Of a stretch of 64,000 nucleotides of DNA, positions 1 through 11,635 are shown one piece after another. Origin of the DNA: Lumbricus rubellus (taxonomy: Eukaryota; Annelida; Clitellata; Crassiclitellata; Lumbricidae); contig OX243822.1 in NCBI GenBank assembly GCA_945859605.1, positions 26,845,998-26,909,997 of the forward strand, read 5' to 3'. Within the stretch, counting starts at the first letter, position 1, and each line of letters begins with the position of its first letter. Position numbers and translations under genes: made by a program. Under the pieces are notes generated by a model. It ran no database searches, was not told where the DNA came from, and worked only from the letters and a program-made list of their open reading frames with translations.

Positions 1-42
1 ACCAAACCTCAGGAACATAATATATCTCAGACATATATATAA

Positions 43-56
<14 letters not shown>

Positions 57-108
<52 letters not shown>
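57..108. repeat. (GT)n microsatellite
   Basis: Uninterrupted GT dinucleotide tract of about 50 bases following a short TA-rich stretch. Confidence 0.95.
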
Positions 109-111
<3 letters not shown>

Positions 112-244
112 TGTGTGTACATGTGCGTTCGAGCTGTAGGTCTATACCTTCTCAAATATACCTGACATTAAAATAATTATATGAACCATAAATATGCCAA
201 TTACCTTGGTCTGGATTTATCTGTCTCGCCTTGCCACATCTTTA

Positions 245-600
245 CTGACCCAAACCCTTGCCATAACTTGCCATCGTCGTAAATTGCCATAGCATTTCGT
301 GCCAAATGAGAAATATCATGCCATAGCATTTCATATAACGTGTTATACATCCTACCGTAGCAAATCATATCCACTAAGGCTCACCATAATCATAAAATGC
401 CACACCATACCAAAAAATAACATACATGTATCACACCATATCATAACCATACCATATCAAACAACGCCAACCCATATCATACCATTATAATATTATACAT
501 GCAATCATGCAATCTTACAATACTGCATCATACCACTACGAGGCGCCATGGGAAATAGTATCATATCATACAGCAGCATGCTATATCAAAATATACCAAA
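245..600. repeat. Degenerate CCATA-rich low-complexity DNA
   Basis: Variants of ACCATATC/ACCATACC recur without strict period. A similar block lies at 2140-2370. Short open frames here follow composition and show no coding signal. Confidence 0.6.
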
Positions 601-607
601 AATGAAC

Positions 608-1242
608 TACACTGTGCCCCATAAAAAAACACACCAAAAAACTTTTCACAAATCTTCTATAAAACTAAGCCAATTGTAATAAAAGTTTGTAGGCCTACGT
701 TGTTTCTCAAAAAATTTTGGCACAAAATATTTTACATTTTACTTACTCACAGAAGGGGTTGCCGTTGGAGGCAGTGACCCAGACTAGGCGTGTTTGGAAA
801 CATTTAAACAGAGATTAGTAACTTATTCAATCTCCAGCAGGACAGCGCCCCAGCACATCGCGCAAAGGACACCATTGCGTTGCTGCGACGTGAAACACCA
901 AGCTTCATTGGACCGGAACTCTGGCCAGCAAACTCACCAGACCTCAATCCCGTTGACTACAGAATTTGGGGTCTAATACAGGAACGCGTCTACCAGACAG
1001 CAATTATACGGGACATCAACGAGTTGAAGGAGCGCCTCATCGTTGTGCGGGCACAGTTGAAGCAGAGTGTCATTGACAAAGCTATTGAACAGTGTCGGCC
1101 AAGGCTGAGAGCCTGCGTTCAAGCGAAGGGACATCACTTCGAACATCTTCTTAAATGAAACATTACTTTTTCTTATTTAACATTAGACTTACATGCGTTT
1201 CCCGACAAAGTTTTTCGGTGTTTTTTTATGGGGCACAGTGTA
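608..1242 (+). mobile_element. Internally deleted mariner-like transposon
   Basis: Terminal inverted repeats of about 35 bases bound this 635-bp element: the left end reads CACTGTGCCCCATAAAAAAA from 610 and the right end ending at 1240 is its reverse complement with few changes. TA dinucleotides flank both ends, as expected for Tc1/mariner insertion. It is about half the usual 1.3 kb and keeps only the 3' part of the transposase, so it is a non-autonomous deletion derivative. Confidence 0.85.
835..1158 (+). pseudogene. Mariner transposase C-terminal fragment
   Basis: The frame from 835 reads QQDSAPAH, containing the second catalytic Asp, and then SPDLNPVDYRIWG, whose Asp gives a DDxD-type mariner catalytic triad. 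It runs to a stop at 1156-1158 after a typical mariner ending (GHHFEHLLK). The first catalytic Asp and the N-terminal DNA-binding domain are missing, so the protein cannot be active. It lies wholly between the terminal repeats at 608-1242. The family is clear from motifs; the subfamily is not. Confidence 0.85.
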
Positions 1243-1394
1243 TATACATCATAATAGAGTATTATGATTATAATCCTACACCATAAATGAGGAAGGCTAA
1301 TCATCTTTCATGTTACAAAAACTCAATAATAATATTAATACATGATTATAATCTAATGTGAAGAACGTAAACTAACCAATAATAACATTGACCT

Positions 1395-1475
1395 GGGCAG
1401 TCACAAGATGACGCTAAGCAAGCGATCTGTGTTAATTTTAGACACCTTTTACACGCACGCTAACGATGCTATGAA
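1395..1475 (+). repeat. Dispersed repeat family R1, copy 1
   Basis: Core CACAAGATGACGCTAAGCAA followed by TTTAGACACCTTTTACACGC and an ACGATGCTATGAAT end. The same ordered modules recur at 1868, 9180, 11556, 12190, 47465 and 47615. Probably an uncharacterised short interspersed element. Confidence 0.6.
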
Positions 1476-1599
1476 TATTTCCGCTAAGTCGTTTTATTGG
1501 TAGGTCAGAATGTAATTAAAATTGTAAAGTTCCGTTTAGACACCTCTTTGGTGTTGGTTGCATTATATAACTTTTATAAGCTTATTTTTACTGCTCTGT

Positions 1600-1665
1600 A
1601 CACTTGTATTGTCGTTAACGGCCTTTGTTGTCATATGATGACGTTAAACTTTGGAATAATAATAA
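1600..1665 (+). repeat. Dispersed repeat module R2 (GTTAACGGCC...GACGTTAAAC)
   Basis: Reads TCGTTAACGGCCTTTGTTGT then CATATGATGACGTTAAACT. A close relative lies at 50682-50735 and inverted relatives near 50800-50860 and 12420-12480. Confidence 0.5.
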
Positions 1666-1867
1666 TAATTGGTAGGTCATCTTCAAGATCCATTCTCGTT
1701 GGATGATAGGACTCATTAGTATGGCTGTTTCCAGCATTCGCTATTAAGGCTATTTTATACGTTTTGGCCAAGTAGCTATTACAATAACCCAATAATTAAT
1801 ACATAATTATAATATAATGTGAAGAATGTAAACTAACGAGAGGCGTATAATTATAATTGACCGAGGC

Positions 1868-1985
1868 GGCCTCAAGATTACGTTACACAAGGCAGTGATC
1901 ACACCTTGGTCAGTTTAGACACCTTTTATACGCATGCCAACGATGCTATAAATTTTGCTAACACGTTTTGTCGGTACATGAACTG
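1868..1985 (+). repeat. Dispersed repeat family R1, copy 2
   Basis: Same modules as at 1395-1475 (CTCAAGATTACGTTACAC, TTTAGACACCTTTTATACGC, ACGATGCTATAAATTTTGCT). The AATGTGAAGAATGTAAACTA segment just upstream is also shared with the copies near 1360 and 9140. Confidence 0.6.
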
Positions 1986-2139
1986 TCGTTAGCAAATCTG
2001 TTCTCAGCGTTCGCTCTCTATTCGTTTCGGGACCGAAATACGGGCCATGTACATGTAGCTATTAGGTGTTCGGCCCAAAAGTTACACTGTAGCGGTCGGA
2101 TCGAGTTTGAATAGTGGTCACATGACGTCGTTTCATACC

Positions 2140-2370
2140 ATTTGATAGTTGATGCTATACCATACCATACACCACGCCACATAGTACCTATAGCGTACCA
2201 CATGCCACATAACATCCTATACCATACAACATCATACCGCATCATACCGTTTCACCTTATTGCGTCCCATACACCATGTATAGTATACGTCGTGTACTAT
2301 GTCATACAATACCATGCCATACTAAATCATATCACACGATATCGTTCCAGACCATATCGCACCATGATAC
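2140..2370. repeat. Degenerate CATACC-rich block
   Basis: Irregular repeats of ATACCATAC/CATACCG resembling 245-600. No coding evidence. Confidence 0.55.
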
Positions 2371-2402
2371 CTGAGGCCTTATTCAAAAATATCTATTGGG
2401 AA

Positions 2403-2760
<358 letters not shown>

Positions 2761-3055
2761 CGCGCGCTCCCTCTCTGTCTCTCACCTTCCCTGTGGCAAA
2801 ACCGATATCGACCTCGCAATTTACAAAACACTTGGCAAGATGTGGCGCGCACCTGCCGAGTCTCGTCCCAATCGACGGCGATGTGAAATGGAAAAAAACA
2901 AAACAAGTGGTTGGCGCCAAACTTGCCGGGGTCACGTGACTACGACCGAAGAATCGTCTGCCGTGAAATAACGAAAACATTGCAACGAAAAGAAATCTGC
3001 TGACGATTGTATTCGGTTACACTGTAAGCCAACGCATGCCAGATTACAATCGTAC

Positions 3056-3185
3056 GTTTACACACGCACACATAAACACATACACACACATACACACACA
3101 TTACGCACATACACACATACATACACACGCACACACATACATTACACAAAACACATGATAAAACACACACACATGCATACACACA
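3056..3185. repeat. CA-rich (ACAC/CATA) low-complexity DNA
   Basis: Interrupted ACACACAT repeats leading directly into the SINE at 3187. Confidence 0.85.
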
Positions 3186-3186
3186 T

Positions 3187-3419
3187 GGGGCGCGGTGGTC
3201 TAGTGGTGGCGTCGTTGCCTTGGAGCCGGAAGGTCCGAGGTTCGAATCCACCTCACCGCGTAAGGACCAAGCAAACATCAACAAGTCCTTCACTTACAAT
3301 TGCTCAGCGCTTCGGCGTGAAACTCCGATGCAGTGTCCGCTCTGCATCGGGAGCGCCTCTGAGTAGAGAGCTTGAAGGGGCGCTATAACAAGTGCACATA
3401 CAAACAAACAAACAAACAC
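3187..3419 (+). mobile_element. tRNA-derived SINE, family S1, copy 1
   Basis: The head is tRNA-like, with an A-box-like TGGTCTAGTGG and a B box GGTTCGAATCC, giving an internal pol III promoter. A shared body follows (CTCAGCGCTTCGGCGTGAAA, CAGTGTCCGCTCTGCATCGG) and then a CAAACAAACAAA tail. Further copies lie at 4231, 9331(-), 25091(-), 39304(-) and 57042(-). The clover leaf is not intact enough to call a tRNA gene. Confidence 0.9.
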
Positions 3420-3975
3420 ATACGTACACATTATTCACCCACAGATACACATGCATACACACATAAACACAGCTACGCACACATACATGTACACACAAAT
3501 ACACACACGTACGTACACACATGTTATACAAGCGCATACACCCACACGCACACACACATACACACATATATTCACACACACATACATACATACATCAGCA
3601 AACGAACCAGATTGCACACGAATGAGCACGCACGAGAACGTGCACATCTGATCACATACACAATTACACATACATGTATGCACACAAATGCACACATATA
3701 CACACATATGCACACAAATGCACACAAATGTTCACATATGCACGCATATGCACAAAAATGCACACATACATGTATGCACACAAATGCACACAAATGCACA
3801 CGAATGCACACAAATGCACACAAATGCTCACATATGCACGCATATGCACACATATGCACACATATGCACACAAATACTCACGCAAGCGCACACCAATACA
3901 CACATGAAGATACACACAGTGCACACATATACGCAGATACATGTACACTCACACGGACGCACGCACGGATACACA
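3395..3975. repeat. ACAC / ATGCACACAA minisatellite block
   Basis: CA-rich DNA grading at 3665-3900 into a roughly 10-bp repeat CAAATGCACA/CATATGCACA. Both strands give Thr-His or Cys-Val rich open frames without coding signal. Confidence 0.9.
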
Positions 3976-4230
3976 AACGGATATAATTATCTGTGGACAC
4001 AAGGTCGCAGGTGGCAAAATAGATGGTATCCATGTGGTGATGATATCCATCCTTATAGGAGTCAGTCGAGATGGGTTCACTGGGTACTTGCGCTAAATAA
4101 ATAATAGACGCAGGTTTAGTTCGTCCATGTCTGTGATGATGTAACCGATGTGATGGGGACGTAAACTCGGTCAAAGATTGAATACCAAGGACATTACAGA
4201 ATACAGATTAGGATGCTTATAGCAACTTTG

Positions 4231-4443
4231 AGGCGCGGTGGTGTAGTGGTGGTGTCGTTGCCTTGGAGCTCGAGGTTCGAATCCACCTCACCGCGTAAGG
4301 ACCCTGGGCAAGTCCTTCACTCGCAATTGCTCAGCGCTTCGGCGAGAAACTCCGATGCAGTGTCCGCTCTGCATTCGGTAGCGCCTCTGAGTAGAGAGAG
4401 CTTATAAGAAGTGCACATACAAACAAACAAACAAACAAACAAA
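4231..4443 (+). mobile_element. tRNA-derived SINE, family S1, copy 2
   Basis: Same head (GGTGTAGTGGTGG, GAGGTTCGAATCCACCTC), body and CAAACAAA tail as the copy at 3187, with a short deletion in the head before the B box. It sits about 1 kb from copy 1 in the same orientation. Confidence 0.9.
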
Positions 4444-4449
4444 ACTTAT

Positions 4450-4740
4450 AGCAGACCAGGTTAGTCAAAATGCGTTTGAACTGTGCAGCTTACAAGAAAG
4501 GAAAGAGTTTGAACAAATCTCCTGTAATTAGGATTAATTCTCCCGACCCATTCATCGAAATTTACGTTAACATTACGTTACACTTGCGTGAAAAGCCAAA
4601 GTCTCGCGATTGGGTGAGACAAAAGCCATGCAGGATTTACGTATAGGCTTACGTTTAAAACTGTCTTAATTAATTAAGGAGCACTCATTTGAATCTGTTT
4701 TAATTCTACACCTAATAATTTGTGTCTGGTAGTGGTAGTT
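4450..4740. other. No feature seen
   Basis: Unique-looking AT-rich sequence. A segment near 4530-4650 (CTCCCGACCCATTCATCGAA) recurs at 5825-5920, so a diverged dispersed duplication is present. Confidence 0.4.
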
Positions 4741-4822
4741 GCAGTTTAACGTCACTGTGTGGTAGCAAAGACCATTAGCGACGCCCTCCTCCTTTATCTA
4801 GGCTTGGGACTGGCATTGTATT
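4740..4822 (+). repeat. Dispersed repeat family R3, copy 1
   Basis: GTTTAACGTCACTGTGTGGT, then AAAGACCATTAGCGACGCC, CTCCTCCTTTAT and CTTGGGACTGGCA. The same ordered modules occur at 42995 and 43944, and inverted near 11395, 12040, 58485 and 58585. Seven or more copies suggest a short mobile family. Confidence 0.65.
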
Positions 4823-5074
4823 ATTTTTAATTTGTGCATCGCATTTCTGTGGTATATAGTGATGCCAATGCTTAATTATAAAAAGTTCCTGTTTTAAAAG
4901 AATAATATAATATTCAAACCGGATGGAAGTCCGATTGGTCAGAGACAGCTGAAGTGAAGTCACAGAGGGTCAACAAGCTGAAAGGGGTGAGTCGGTGGTC
5001 AACGATAATAGATGGAAGTGTCTATAGCGGAAAGAGGCTCTGAGATTTGAGTCATCCGGGCAGAACCAGTCAGA

Positions 5075-5355
5075 TTCACGATCATCGTCATCGTCGTCGT
5101 CGTCATCATAATTGTTGATAAGCATCCTTGTCAGAATCATCGTCATTGTCATCGTCGTCGTCATAATCATCATAATCATCATCATTGTCATTATCATCAT
5201 CTTCTTTATCATTATCATCATCATCATCGTTGTCATCGTCGTCGTCGTCGTCATCGCCATCGTCATCATTATCATGATGCAAGTTTTATTATTACTATCA
5301 CCGTCACCATTGTCAGTATTAATCATCATTATTGTCATTATCGTGATTAGGACCT
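5075..5355. repeat. (ATC/GTC)n trinucleotide-rich block
   Basis: Irregular ATC, GTC and ATT triplets over about 280 bases. Open frames on both strands are Ile/Val or Met/Thr homopolymer-like artefacts. Confidence 0.85.
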
Positions 5356-5552
5356 GCGCATGACGCCACATGTGTTAGCCCGCCATCTAATGACCAGCCA
5401 TCTCTGAGGTTGGAAGGATTAATATTATTATTATTCACTGAAATGAAACTTTGTCGATGCCATGCGATAGATAGGCCTACATGTAGGTCCTATAAAAATT
5501 GTGCACACGTACATTGTACATGTGCACCAAACCGTGACCTCCAGATATAGAA

Positions 5553-5556
5553 AGTC

Positions 5557-5589
<33 letters not shown>

Positions 5590-5642
5590 TTCTCTTTCTC
5601 TTTCTCTCTCGCTCTCTGTCTCTGTCTCTGTTTCTGTCTCTG

Positions 5643-5673
<31 letters not shown>

Positions 5674-5715
5674 TTCTCTCTTTCTCTTTCTCGCTCGCTC
5701 GCCTCTCTTCTCTCC
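5553..5715. repeat. TCTG / TCTCTG / TTTCTC compound microsatellite
   Basis: A TCTG run followed by TCTCTG hexamers and CTTTCTCT pyrimidine repeats. Confidence 0.9.
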
Positions 5716-6089
5716 ATGAAAAACTTAAATTTTTTAACTCCTAATTCTCTTAGCCTACAAAACTTGACTCTCAGACACAAACAAATGTTTATATAATAAA
5801 TCCTCTCTAATTAGTTCGGATTCTCTCGACCCATTCATCGAAATTTACATTAACGTTACATTACGTTCGCCTGCAAAGCCAGAGTCTCGCAACTGGGAAG
5901 GTTTAAAGCCGCGCAGGATTTTACGGTTTCGACACGGCAGACGTCAGAGTGACCTTTCACGCTGCCGACCTATGGCACGTGGAGGAGGAGGAGGGCTGTA
6001 GGCCTAGCAGACTAGAAGGCTCCAGAGTCAGCGAGCTGCAGTGGGCCATAGGGGGATGCAATCTGGATCAGTGAGTTCTTCTTTGATCC

Positions 6090-6265
6090 ACGTACTTGCA
6101 GAGGGAATAATTTGCAGCTAATTGACTGTCTTGTCCGTCTCTCTGTCTCTCTGGCTCTTAGTCTGTTTTTCTGTATCTCTGTCTCCGTCTCTAGAATAAT
6201 TATTTGGAGGTAACTGACTGTCAAGGGTGCCTGTCTATCGGTGTGTCTGTCTATCTGTCTGTTTA

Positions 6266-6296
<31 letters not shown>

Positions 6297-7667
6297 ATCC
6301 GTCTCTAGAATGATTTATTTGGAGTCCACTGACTGCCAAATGTGCCTGTCTATCGGTGTGTCTGTCTGGATATCTGTCTGTTTGTATGTCCGTATGTCTG
6401 TCTCTGTCTCTTAGTATGTCTTTCTGTACCTCTGTCTATCCGTCTCTAGAATAATTATTTGGAGTCAACTGACAGCCAAGGGTGCTTTCTATCGGTCCTC
6501 TATCTGTCTGTCTGTCTTTCTATCTGTCTGTCTGTCTTTATGTCTATCGATCAGTCTATAGAATAATTATTTAGAGTTAATTGACTGCCAAGGATGCTTG
6601 TCTGTCTTTCTGCATGTATGGATGAATACATACTATGTGTGCCTACGTCTGTCTGTTTATCCGTCTGCAAAATAATTTTAGTCAACTGATTGCCTAAAGT
6701 TTATGTATACCTCTGTCTGTCTCTATGTTTATTTTTATGTATGTTTTGTCTGTGTGCCTGTATGTTTGTCTGTTTGTATGTTTGTATGATGGAATTATTT
6801 GGAGTCAGCTGATTGCCTAGAGTGTATGTTTGTCTGTCTGTTTGCCTGTCTGTCTGTCTAAATTATGTCTGTCTGTTTTTTAAAATGTTTTTATGTCTGT
6901 CTGTGTGTCTGTCTGTGTGTCTGTCTGTCTTTGTTTTTCTATATGTTTTTCTGTATGTTTTTTTGTATGTCTGTCTTGGCAGTTTTTCGCGCCTGATAAA
7001 ACCTGACGTTTATTTCTGGCAGAAACTGAATTTCCAGTGAAAAACATGTGTGCCTGTCTCCACGTCCGTCTGCCTGTCTGTCCGTCTGTTTACGTCTGAG
7101 TATGCCTGTGTCTGTTTGTCTATCAATCGCATCTACCCCGTAGGCCTACTTTCCAGGTTCTCTGCGAATTTCACCTGCTTCTATATATCATCAATATTCA
7201 CGAATTCTTCTGCATTCTTTTGGCGTCTTCCAGTTCTCGACTGCAGTCTACCTTGCTTTGCTAAATTTCAGTTGCTTTTTCAATTCAATATCCACAGCAT
7301 TTTCCATTATCTAAACGCTTCATGTTGTTTTATATATTTCTCAAAGCTTCTAGTCGCTTTTCTACTTGAATTGAATTGAATTCGCTTGCTAATCCTTGCC
7401 GATTTACCAGAGCTTTTATCGTTGTTTATCTTTTAAAGATTATTTTTTTAGAAATCTGCGTTATCTCTTTTTTCGAACTCTTTTCAATTTTTTCCAATCA
7501 GTTCCCAACTTTCCCATGTGCGTATGTATTGTATATATCATCCATTCTGCCTCGCGCTGTTCCGTGATGGAATCAATTGCTTCAGCTGCAGCAGCTGCCA
7601 AGATGTCAGCTTCTATTCGTGCACTGTCTGTCTATCTGTCTGCAGTCTATCTGTCTAACTGCCTGGC

Positions 7668-7704
<37 letters not shown>

Positions 7705-8130
7705 GGTTGTATGTCCAACAACATATCTGCCTGTCTGTTTACCTGCCTGTCTGTCTGTCTATCTCTAGAATAATTTGAAGTTTATTGACTACCTATACTG
7801 TCTCTCTGCCAGTCTGCATGTGTGCAAGTTTGTATGTATGTATGTATGTATGTATGTATGTATGTATGTATGTATGTATGTATGTATGTATGTATGTATG
7901 TATGTATGTATGTGTGTGTGTAAGCATGTATGTAAGTATGCATGCATGCAAGTATGTATGTATGTATGTAAGTATGTATGTAAGTATGTATATCTATCTG
8001 TCTGCAGAATAATTTTAAATCCATTAATTTCCTGGAATGAATGTCTTTCTGCATTTTTAATCCCCCTGCCCTTCTGTTCGCCCGTCTGTCCGTCTGTCTG
8101 TCTCTCTGTCTCTATACCTGTGTATGTGTT
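6090..8130. repeat. Compound array: AGAATAATTATTTGGAGT units spaced by TCTG tracts
   Basis: A conserved segment of about 35 bases (GAATAATTATTTGGAGTCAA, then CTGACTGCCAAGGGTG) recurs near 6104, 6191, 6304, 6447, 6557, 6666, 6787, 7765 and 8004, each followed by a variable TCTG/TCTA microsatellite. Spacing is about 90-140 bases in the first seven and much longer later. It behaves as a decaying higher-order tandem repeat. Unrelated sequence occupies about 7140-7615. Confidence 0.75.
7828..7995. repeat. (ATGT)n microsatellite
   Basis: Near-perfect GTAT repeats, degenerating to AAGTATGT at the right end. Confidence 0.95.
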
Positions 8131-8214
8131 TACCTGTGTGTCCTTTTCCTGAGATGTTTGAAGTCGTACACCAGCAGCAGTAACCGACCAGGTGAGCCGT
8201 CCATCTCGTCCCAG

Positions 8215-8415
8215 GTAGAGGGAGAAGAAGGGAGAGGGAGAGAGGGAGAGGGAGGCAGAGGGAGAGGAAGGGAGAGAGAGGCAGAGGGAGGGAGAGGAAG
8301 AGAGAGGGAGAGTGAAGGAAAGAGGCAGAGGGACAGGGAGAGGGATGGAGGGAGAGGGAGAGGGAGGCAGAGGGAGGCAGAGGGAGAAGGAGGGAGAGGG
8401 AGGGAGGGAGAGCCC
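8215..8415. repeat. GGGAGA purine-rich minisatellite
   Basis: AGGGAGAGGGAGGCAG-type repeats with nearly all purines on the plus strand over 200 bases. Confidence 0.9.
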
Positions 8416-8554
8416 GTTGCGGTTGATTTATAACTGGGTGCGTCTGTCTGTTCGTCTGTATACGTCGACCTCATTCGTGTGTCGGAAAAAAGTGGAAAAG
8501 AACATCGAAAGTATCTCTTGCTCGTCATTTCCGCAATACTATCTTATCTCACGG

Positions 8555-8587
8555 CTGTCTGTCTGTCTATATGTCTGACTATCTTTA

Positions 8588-8672
<85 letters not shown>

Positions 8673-8800
8673 ATGCCTAATTATCTATGTCGTTCTGTCT
8701 CACTATCTATATGCCTCCCTGTCTGACTGTCTGCATAAACTGGTGTCTGTCTGTATGTCTGTTTGTCTGTCTGTCTGCCTGTCTGTCTGCCTGTCTCCTG
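8555..8800. repeat. (TCTG)n array
   Basis: Near-perfect TCTG over about 8590-8670 with degenerate flanks. Confidence 0.95.
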
Positions 8801-9179
8801 TTCTCCTTCTCCTTAATTGCCTCATCGTTGCTTGACCTTACTATCATGAAAATTAGCTCACTTGACTATTTTTCCTCGTATCTTAATTGTCTCACCAATG
8901 AGTGTAATTAATGTAACGTCTCTCTATACATGTATGTCTCTTCTTCAGATGCGTTACATTATACTACATTATCTTAGTAATTACCTTACTTTGCAATGTC
9001 TTACCTTGACTAAAATCCCATCCCATCCCTTTAGCTTATTCCTTTTTATCCGTCTGGTGCTCTATAAAAAATTGATTGAAAATTGATTGATTACTTGAAT
9101 GCAACAACCCAATAATTAATATATTATAAACAAAATAATGTGAAGAACGTAGACAAACGAGAGTCGTATAATTATAACT

Positions 9180-9260
9180 GGCCTGGGTGGCTACACGATC
9201 AAGTTAAACAAGTGTAGTATTTTAGACACCTTTTACACGCATGCTAACGATGCCATAAAC
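9180..9260 (+). repeat. Dispersed repeat family R1, copy 3
   Basis: Contains TTTTAGACACCTTTTACACG, then CATGCTAACGATGCCATAAA. The upstream AATAATGTGAAGAACGTAGA segment near 9135 matches the copies at 1360 and 1820. Confidence 0.6.
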
Positions 9261-9330
9261 TCTGCTGACACGTTTTATTTGTTGTTTAACGTCTCTAAAA
9301 TCACATTGCCAACGTGAGATGGATATAATT

Positions 9331-9550
9331 TGTTTGTATGTGCACTTGTTTTAGCGCCCCTTCAAGCTCACTACTCAGAGGCGCTTCCGACTGCAGAGCG
9401 GACACTGCATCAGAGTTTCACGCCGAGGCGCTGAGATATTGCGAGGGAAGGACTTACCCACGGTCCCTACGCGGTGATTTGAGGTGGATTCGATCCTGCA
9501 ACCCTTCAGTTGCAAGGCGACGAACATATCCACTATACCACCGCGCCCCA
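9331..9550 (-). mobile_element. tRNA-derived SINE, family S1, copy 3
   Basis: Reverse orientation copy: the TGTTTGTATGTGCACTTGTT tail side is at the left, and the tRNA-like head ends at the right in CACCGCGCCCCA. The body CAGAGCGGACACTGCATC is intact. Confidence 0.9.
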
Positions 9551-9554
9551 CAAT

Positions 9555-9615
9555 AATATAAACATATATAAATATATATGAATAAATATAAATTTATAAA
9601 TATATAAATATATAA

Positions 9616-9670
<55 letters not shown>
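9555..9670. repeat. AT-rich (ATAA / TA)n microsatellite
   Basis: ATATAAAT repeats passing into a pure TA run at about 9625-9667. Confidence 0.9.
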
Positions 9671-9672
<2 letters not shown>

Positions 9673-10205
9673 TATGCAAATGTCCGACGATGTTGAAATC
9701 TTCCTTGAGCTTTCCATATATCCTCTTCTCGTCATCTTAATTCAGCATCAGCATCTTCTTCACATTCTTCTCCACAAACACATCTCTAAGGCTTCCATAC
9801 AGTCTGCTATATCCTCCTTTCTCCTGCATGGTTCATGTCTCTAAGATCCACACACCACCATGGTGCACATTCCAAATCAGTGTCTTTAGCATCCATTTAT
9901 TGAGATTCCTGTTTATTTTTCCTCTCAGCATATTTTATCTCCTCCTTAAGACTTGAGTACGCCTCCGTTTCCGAGTGCTATCCTTTTAATTTCCCCTGTG
10001 GCATTTCGCATCTGTCATTATCATGCTAACTATGTATACCAGAACTCTACTCACACCTGTTCGGTTTGTTTCCTCACAATGTGTATTCAGACTATTATTA
10101 TAGTTTCCTCCCATGCATGTACTTATCTTTGTACTTTTTGTGTTTATTTTCATTTCGCGTTAGGTTGGTATTGTGTTCAGTCTATATCCATTCTTGTCTC
10201 CTGCC
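9670..10205. other. No feature seen
   Basis: T-rich sequence with frequent short pyrimidine runs. No homology that I recognise. Confidence 0.4.
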
Positions 10206-10206
10206 A

Positions 10207-10238
10207 TTTCGCTGTCTGTCTGTCTGTCTGTCTGCCTA

Positions 10239-10269
<31 letters not shown>

Positions 10270-10305
10270 GCCTATCTGTCTGTCTGTCTGTTGCTATCTT
10301 TCTCT
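10207..10305. repeat. (TCTG)n microsatellite
   Basis: TCTG repeats interrupted twice by CCTATC. Confidence 0.9.
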
Positions 10306-10546
10306 ACATGTATGTCTCGCGGGATGTGCCTGTCTTTCTACATGTATAGCTGTCTAATTGCTTGGATCGTGTATTGTATTGTCCATTGTTTGTATTGCAC
10401 TGTTTTGTATTGCAACTTCGTGGTCGGACTCAGTACAGCCCCACAGTCAAGGTCGTTTCAAGATCTTCGTGGGCCAAATAATTATAAGCACTCTTGCATT
10501 CGTGTGTCACCAACTGCCAGCTCTGCATTACGAGCAGTCTTACACA

Positions 10547-10704
10547 AAATGGAGTTGTGCAGCTGTAAAAGCACTTCTGTGCAGTTAAAAACAGTAAGAA
10601 AGGAGGCTGTCATCTTATTGGTAGCCTAGTAAACTTAATCTACCATGGAGGATGGAAAGGGAAAGTAGAAGTTGTGCAGCTCTAAAAAATCCCTAAAAGA
10701 AGCC
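10547..10704 (+). repeat. Dispersed repeat family R4, copy 1
   Basis: Contains GGAGTTGTGCAGCTGTAAAA, ACCATGGAGGATGG and AGTTGTGCAGCTCTAAAAAA. An inverted, diverged copy lies at 42162-42320 with the modules in mirrored order. Confidence 0.6.
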
Positions 10705-10729
10705 TTGCCACATTCATAATCGCATTATA

Positions 10730-10805
10730 AAAGGCATTCTTCATTGCATTCTTCAATGCATTCTTCATTGCATTCTCAACTACATTCCTCAACGCATTCC
10801 TTAGC
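10730..10805. repeat. 15-bp tandem repeat (GCATTCTTCATT)
   Basis: About five degenerate units of GCATTCTTCATT or GCATTCCTCAAC. Confidence 0.75.
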
Positions 10806-10809
10806 GCAC

Positions 10810-11395
10810 TCTTCTGCTTGAAGTTAATGAATTCGAGCATTTCTGCTGTCTGCCAATAAGTTCAGCCTACGTCCGCTTGAGGGCGAGACATCCAATTCCC
10901 TAGCACCGTAACATGCAAGGCCAACAAAGCCAAGGCTACTGTAAGCAAGGACCTTCAGCAAAACATACACTTAAAACTGCTCAGCGCCATCGACTGATGC
11001 TTGATCATCATACACTAGCGCTTAAGAAATTCACAAACATGTTGTGACTGTCTACATCGTTTGTCAATACCAGGATGTAAGCAAACAATGGACACAATTT
11101 TTATGGTGATCGTCCTGGACACCTTTTACAGGTTTTCTTCCGATTATATAGATTCAGCAAATGCGCTTTATTTCGGCGATTCCATTTGGCTCTATAGTGC
11201 AGTATTATCTATAGGCTGGTCAGCCACAAAATAATAAAAGGCGGCGATAAACAATATGAAAACTGCTTCACATTATTTTGGCTGTGCCAGTCAAAAGCCT
11301 TGTAAAAGTAGGATCATATAGGCGACCTTGATAATTCCTTGAATACGTACACATGAAAGGAAATCTCGGTCGCATATACTCATGTGGTGCCAGTC
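10810..11395. other. No confident feature
   Basis: AT-rich intergenic sequence. Single modules of the R1 family (GACACCTTTTACAGG near 11120) are visible; otherwise nothing recognised. Confidence 0.35.
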
Positions 11396-11555
11396 TGAAT
11401 CATGAATTAGTAAGGAGGGCGTCGCTATAGGTAGTCTATCTCTTTCATAATGTGAAGCAAGGTCGTTAAACAGGATCTACAGATAAAAATTGAAACATAT
11501 CTAATAAAATAATATTATATCTAATTGGAATGTAATCAATTGGACTTGGAGGCCA

Positions 11556-11635
11556 CAAAATGTCGCTAAACAATGGGTCATACAGAGCGACACATAAACA
11601 CCTTTTACACGCATTCAGAGGATTCTATAAATTAA
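11556..11635 (+). repeat. Dispersed repeat family R1, copy 4
   Basis: CACAAAATGTCGCTAAACAA, then AAACACCTTTTACACGCATT and TTCTATAAATTAAA. An R3 module (GTGCCAGTCTGAATCATGAA...GAGGGCGTCG) lies just before at 11390-11440. Confidence 0.6.

Noticed and set aside
3187..3260. tRNA gene
   Set aside because: A and B boxes are present, but the segment continues into a SINE body, recurs six times and does not fold as a complete tRNA.
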